Shown: positions 5,772 to 6,506 of the stretch, piece after piece
How positions within the stretch are numbered: position 1 is the stretch's first letter
Layout: every line of letters begins with the position of its first letter
DNA from: an uncultured Eubacteriales bacterium
GTDB taxonomy: Bacteria > Bacillota_A > Clostridia > Lachnospirales > Lachnospiraceae
Assembly (NCBI GenBank): GCA_900321365.1
Contig: ONVT01000324.1
Span: forward strand, 1 to 6,506
DNA length: 6,506 bases
Direction: 5' to 3'
Made by a program: the position numbers and the translations under genes
Notes under the pieces: generated by a model
What the model saw: the letters and a program-made list of their open reading frames with translations, nothing else
Told to the model about the DNA's origin: nothing
Databases searched by the model: none

Positions 5772-6506
5772 TTACACCACTTCAATCTCAATGTTGGAAA
5801 GCGCCCGGTCAAGCGCCGAGGTTGCCTCCTGGAGGGTCTTTCCCTTCGTAACGACGTGGCCGATGCGGTGGGGGCCGACTTGGAACTTTTTCACCTGGTC
5901 CCCGACGGTGTAATCAAAGACGACCTCATAGAGATTCGGGTCATTCTTCGGATTGCGGTTCGCGAGCGCGATGATCTCCCCGTCCCTGTCGCTCATGAGA
6001 AGCTTTGACGCGTTCGGCACATGAAATTCTTTCGGGAAGTCCGGCTTCTCGCCGAGAGCCACCTCGATGATCTTCTGGTAATAGTCATACCCGTAATAGA
6101 TGGACACCAGTTCGGCCAGGCATGTCGCGCCCGAGCGGCCTCCGATCTCCAGCACATAGGTCTTCCCGTCCCGCATGATGAAATCACAGTTACAGGCGCA
6201 GTTGTCAAGCTTCATGGCCCTGAGCGCTCTGCGGGTCGTCTCACAGCAGTCGTCCAGCTGCTCCTTCGTCAGGTCGAACGGAGCAAAATGACCTGCCGGC
6301 ACGCCTGTGCTCCCCTGGAAGATGTAATCGCCGTGCGGGAGGATGAACTGAACCTCTCCGCCCATGACAAACGCCTGCGCGCCGAATTCCCTTCCGACAA
6401 TGAATTCCTCTACAATGTAGTAATCCTTCCGGGTAAACGACTGGGCATTGCGGATGGCCGCCTGCAGCCGGTCCTGCCGGTCCACCCTGGTAATCCCGCG
6501 GCTTCC
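5772..6506 (-). CDS. ATP-grasp domain ligase, partial (N-terminus beyond the window)
   Basis: The reading frame stays open to the right edge; 244 codons are visible, beginning GSRGITRVDRQDRLQAAI, which is the interior of an ATP-grasp domain (the usual GS-G sub-motif of the ATP-binding loop). A GTG at 6485 is in frame but is internal, not a start. Later blocks are IVEEFIVGREFGAQAF (31-46 of the visible part), GDYIFQGSTGVPAGHFAP (59-76), CDFIMRDGKTYVLEIGGRSG (107-126, with Asp108 and Glu120 as likely metal ligands) and ELVSIYYGYDYYQKI (132-146), then a C-terminal region of the type seen in carboxylate-amine ligases. These enzymes join a carboxylate to an amine (or similar nucleophile) through an acyl-phosphate. 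Metal-site EIN, common in the superfamily, reads EIG here. It lies 80 bp upstream of the adenylating enzyme on the same strand. The true substrate cannot be told. Confidence 0.88.
   Translation of the reverse strand, partial: GSRGITRVDRQDRLQAAIRNAQSFTRKDYYIVEEFIVGREFGAQAFVMGGEVQFILPHGDYIFQGSTGVPAGHFAPFDLTKEQLDDCCETTRRALRAMKLDNCACNCDFIMRDGKTYVLEIGGRSGATCLAELVSIYYGYDYYQKIIEVALGEKPDFPKEFHVPNASKLLMSDRDGEIIALANRNPKNDPNLYEVVFDYTVGDQVKKFQVGPHRIGHVVTKGKTLQEATSALDRALSNIEIEVV

Noticed and set aside
4579..5913. 444-codon plus-strand open frame opposite the adenylating enzyme
   Set aside because: It is the longest open frame in the window, but the opposite strand carries all ANL motifs in order and a good ribosome binding site; this one is a GC-driven shadow.
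6485..6506. GTG at 6485 as the true start of the ATP-grasp gene
   Set aside because: The frame stays open to the edge, and the residues before it (GSRGITR) fit an internal ATP-grasp loop, so the gene is cut by the window.

Overview
The window looks like chromosome of a Gram-positive Clostridia member. A Lachnospiraceae-like gut anaerobe is my best guess, from the gene order, the strong GGAGG-type ribosome binding sites and the protein style; this is inference, not a database match. It contains seven protein genes: six complete and one cut by the right edge. I see no rRNA, tRNA, CRISPR array, integrase or transposase.

Left half (104-3094, all on the minus strand, reading pyrH, frr, uppS, cdsA). 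This is the conserved Firmicutes housekeeping block: UMP kinase, ribosome recycling factor, undecaprenyl diphosphate synthase and CDP-diglyceride synthase. It joins pyrimidine nucleotide supply, translation recycling, the cell-wall lipid carrier and phospholipid synthesis. Spacing is tight at pyrH-frr (39 bp) and uppS-cdsA (5 bp). The frr-uppS gap is 169 bp, has no gene and is rich in small dyads. Downstream of cdsA, at the left edge, lies a perfect 16-bp inverted repeat. The usual upstream partners of pyrH (rpsB and tsf) are absent, and pyrH starts beside a divergently transcribed gene.

Middle (3095-3330). This is a divergent intergenic region. It carries a near-consensus sigma-A type promoter on the plus strand (TTGACT, 17 bp, TATAAT), a CCCGGG dyad enclosing its -10 box, a large imperfect hairpin just upstream of the -35, and a weaker extended -10 candidate for pyrH on the minus strand.

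Right half (3331-6506). This is an accessory-looking set. A polytopic acyltransferase-3 type membrane protein lies on the plus strand. Converging on it with only 3 bp between the stop codons is a minus-strand pair: an ATP-grasp ligase (N-terminus beyond the window) followed by a PaaK/CapK-like adenylate-forming enzyme. Acid activation (adenylation), ATP-dependent ligation and membrane acyl transfer suggest synthesis or modification of a surface glycan or small molecule. The product cannot be named from sequence alone. This triad is the least explained part of the window.
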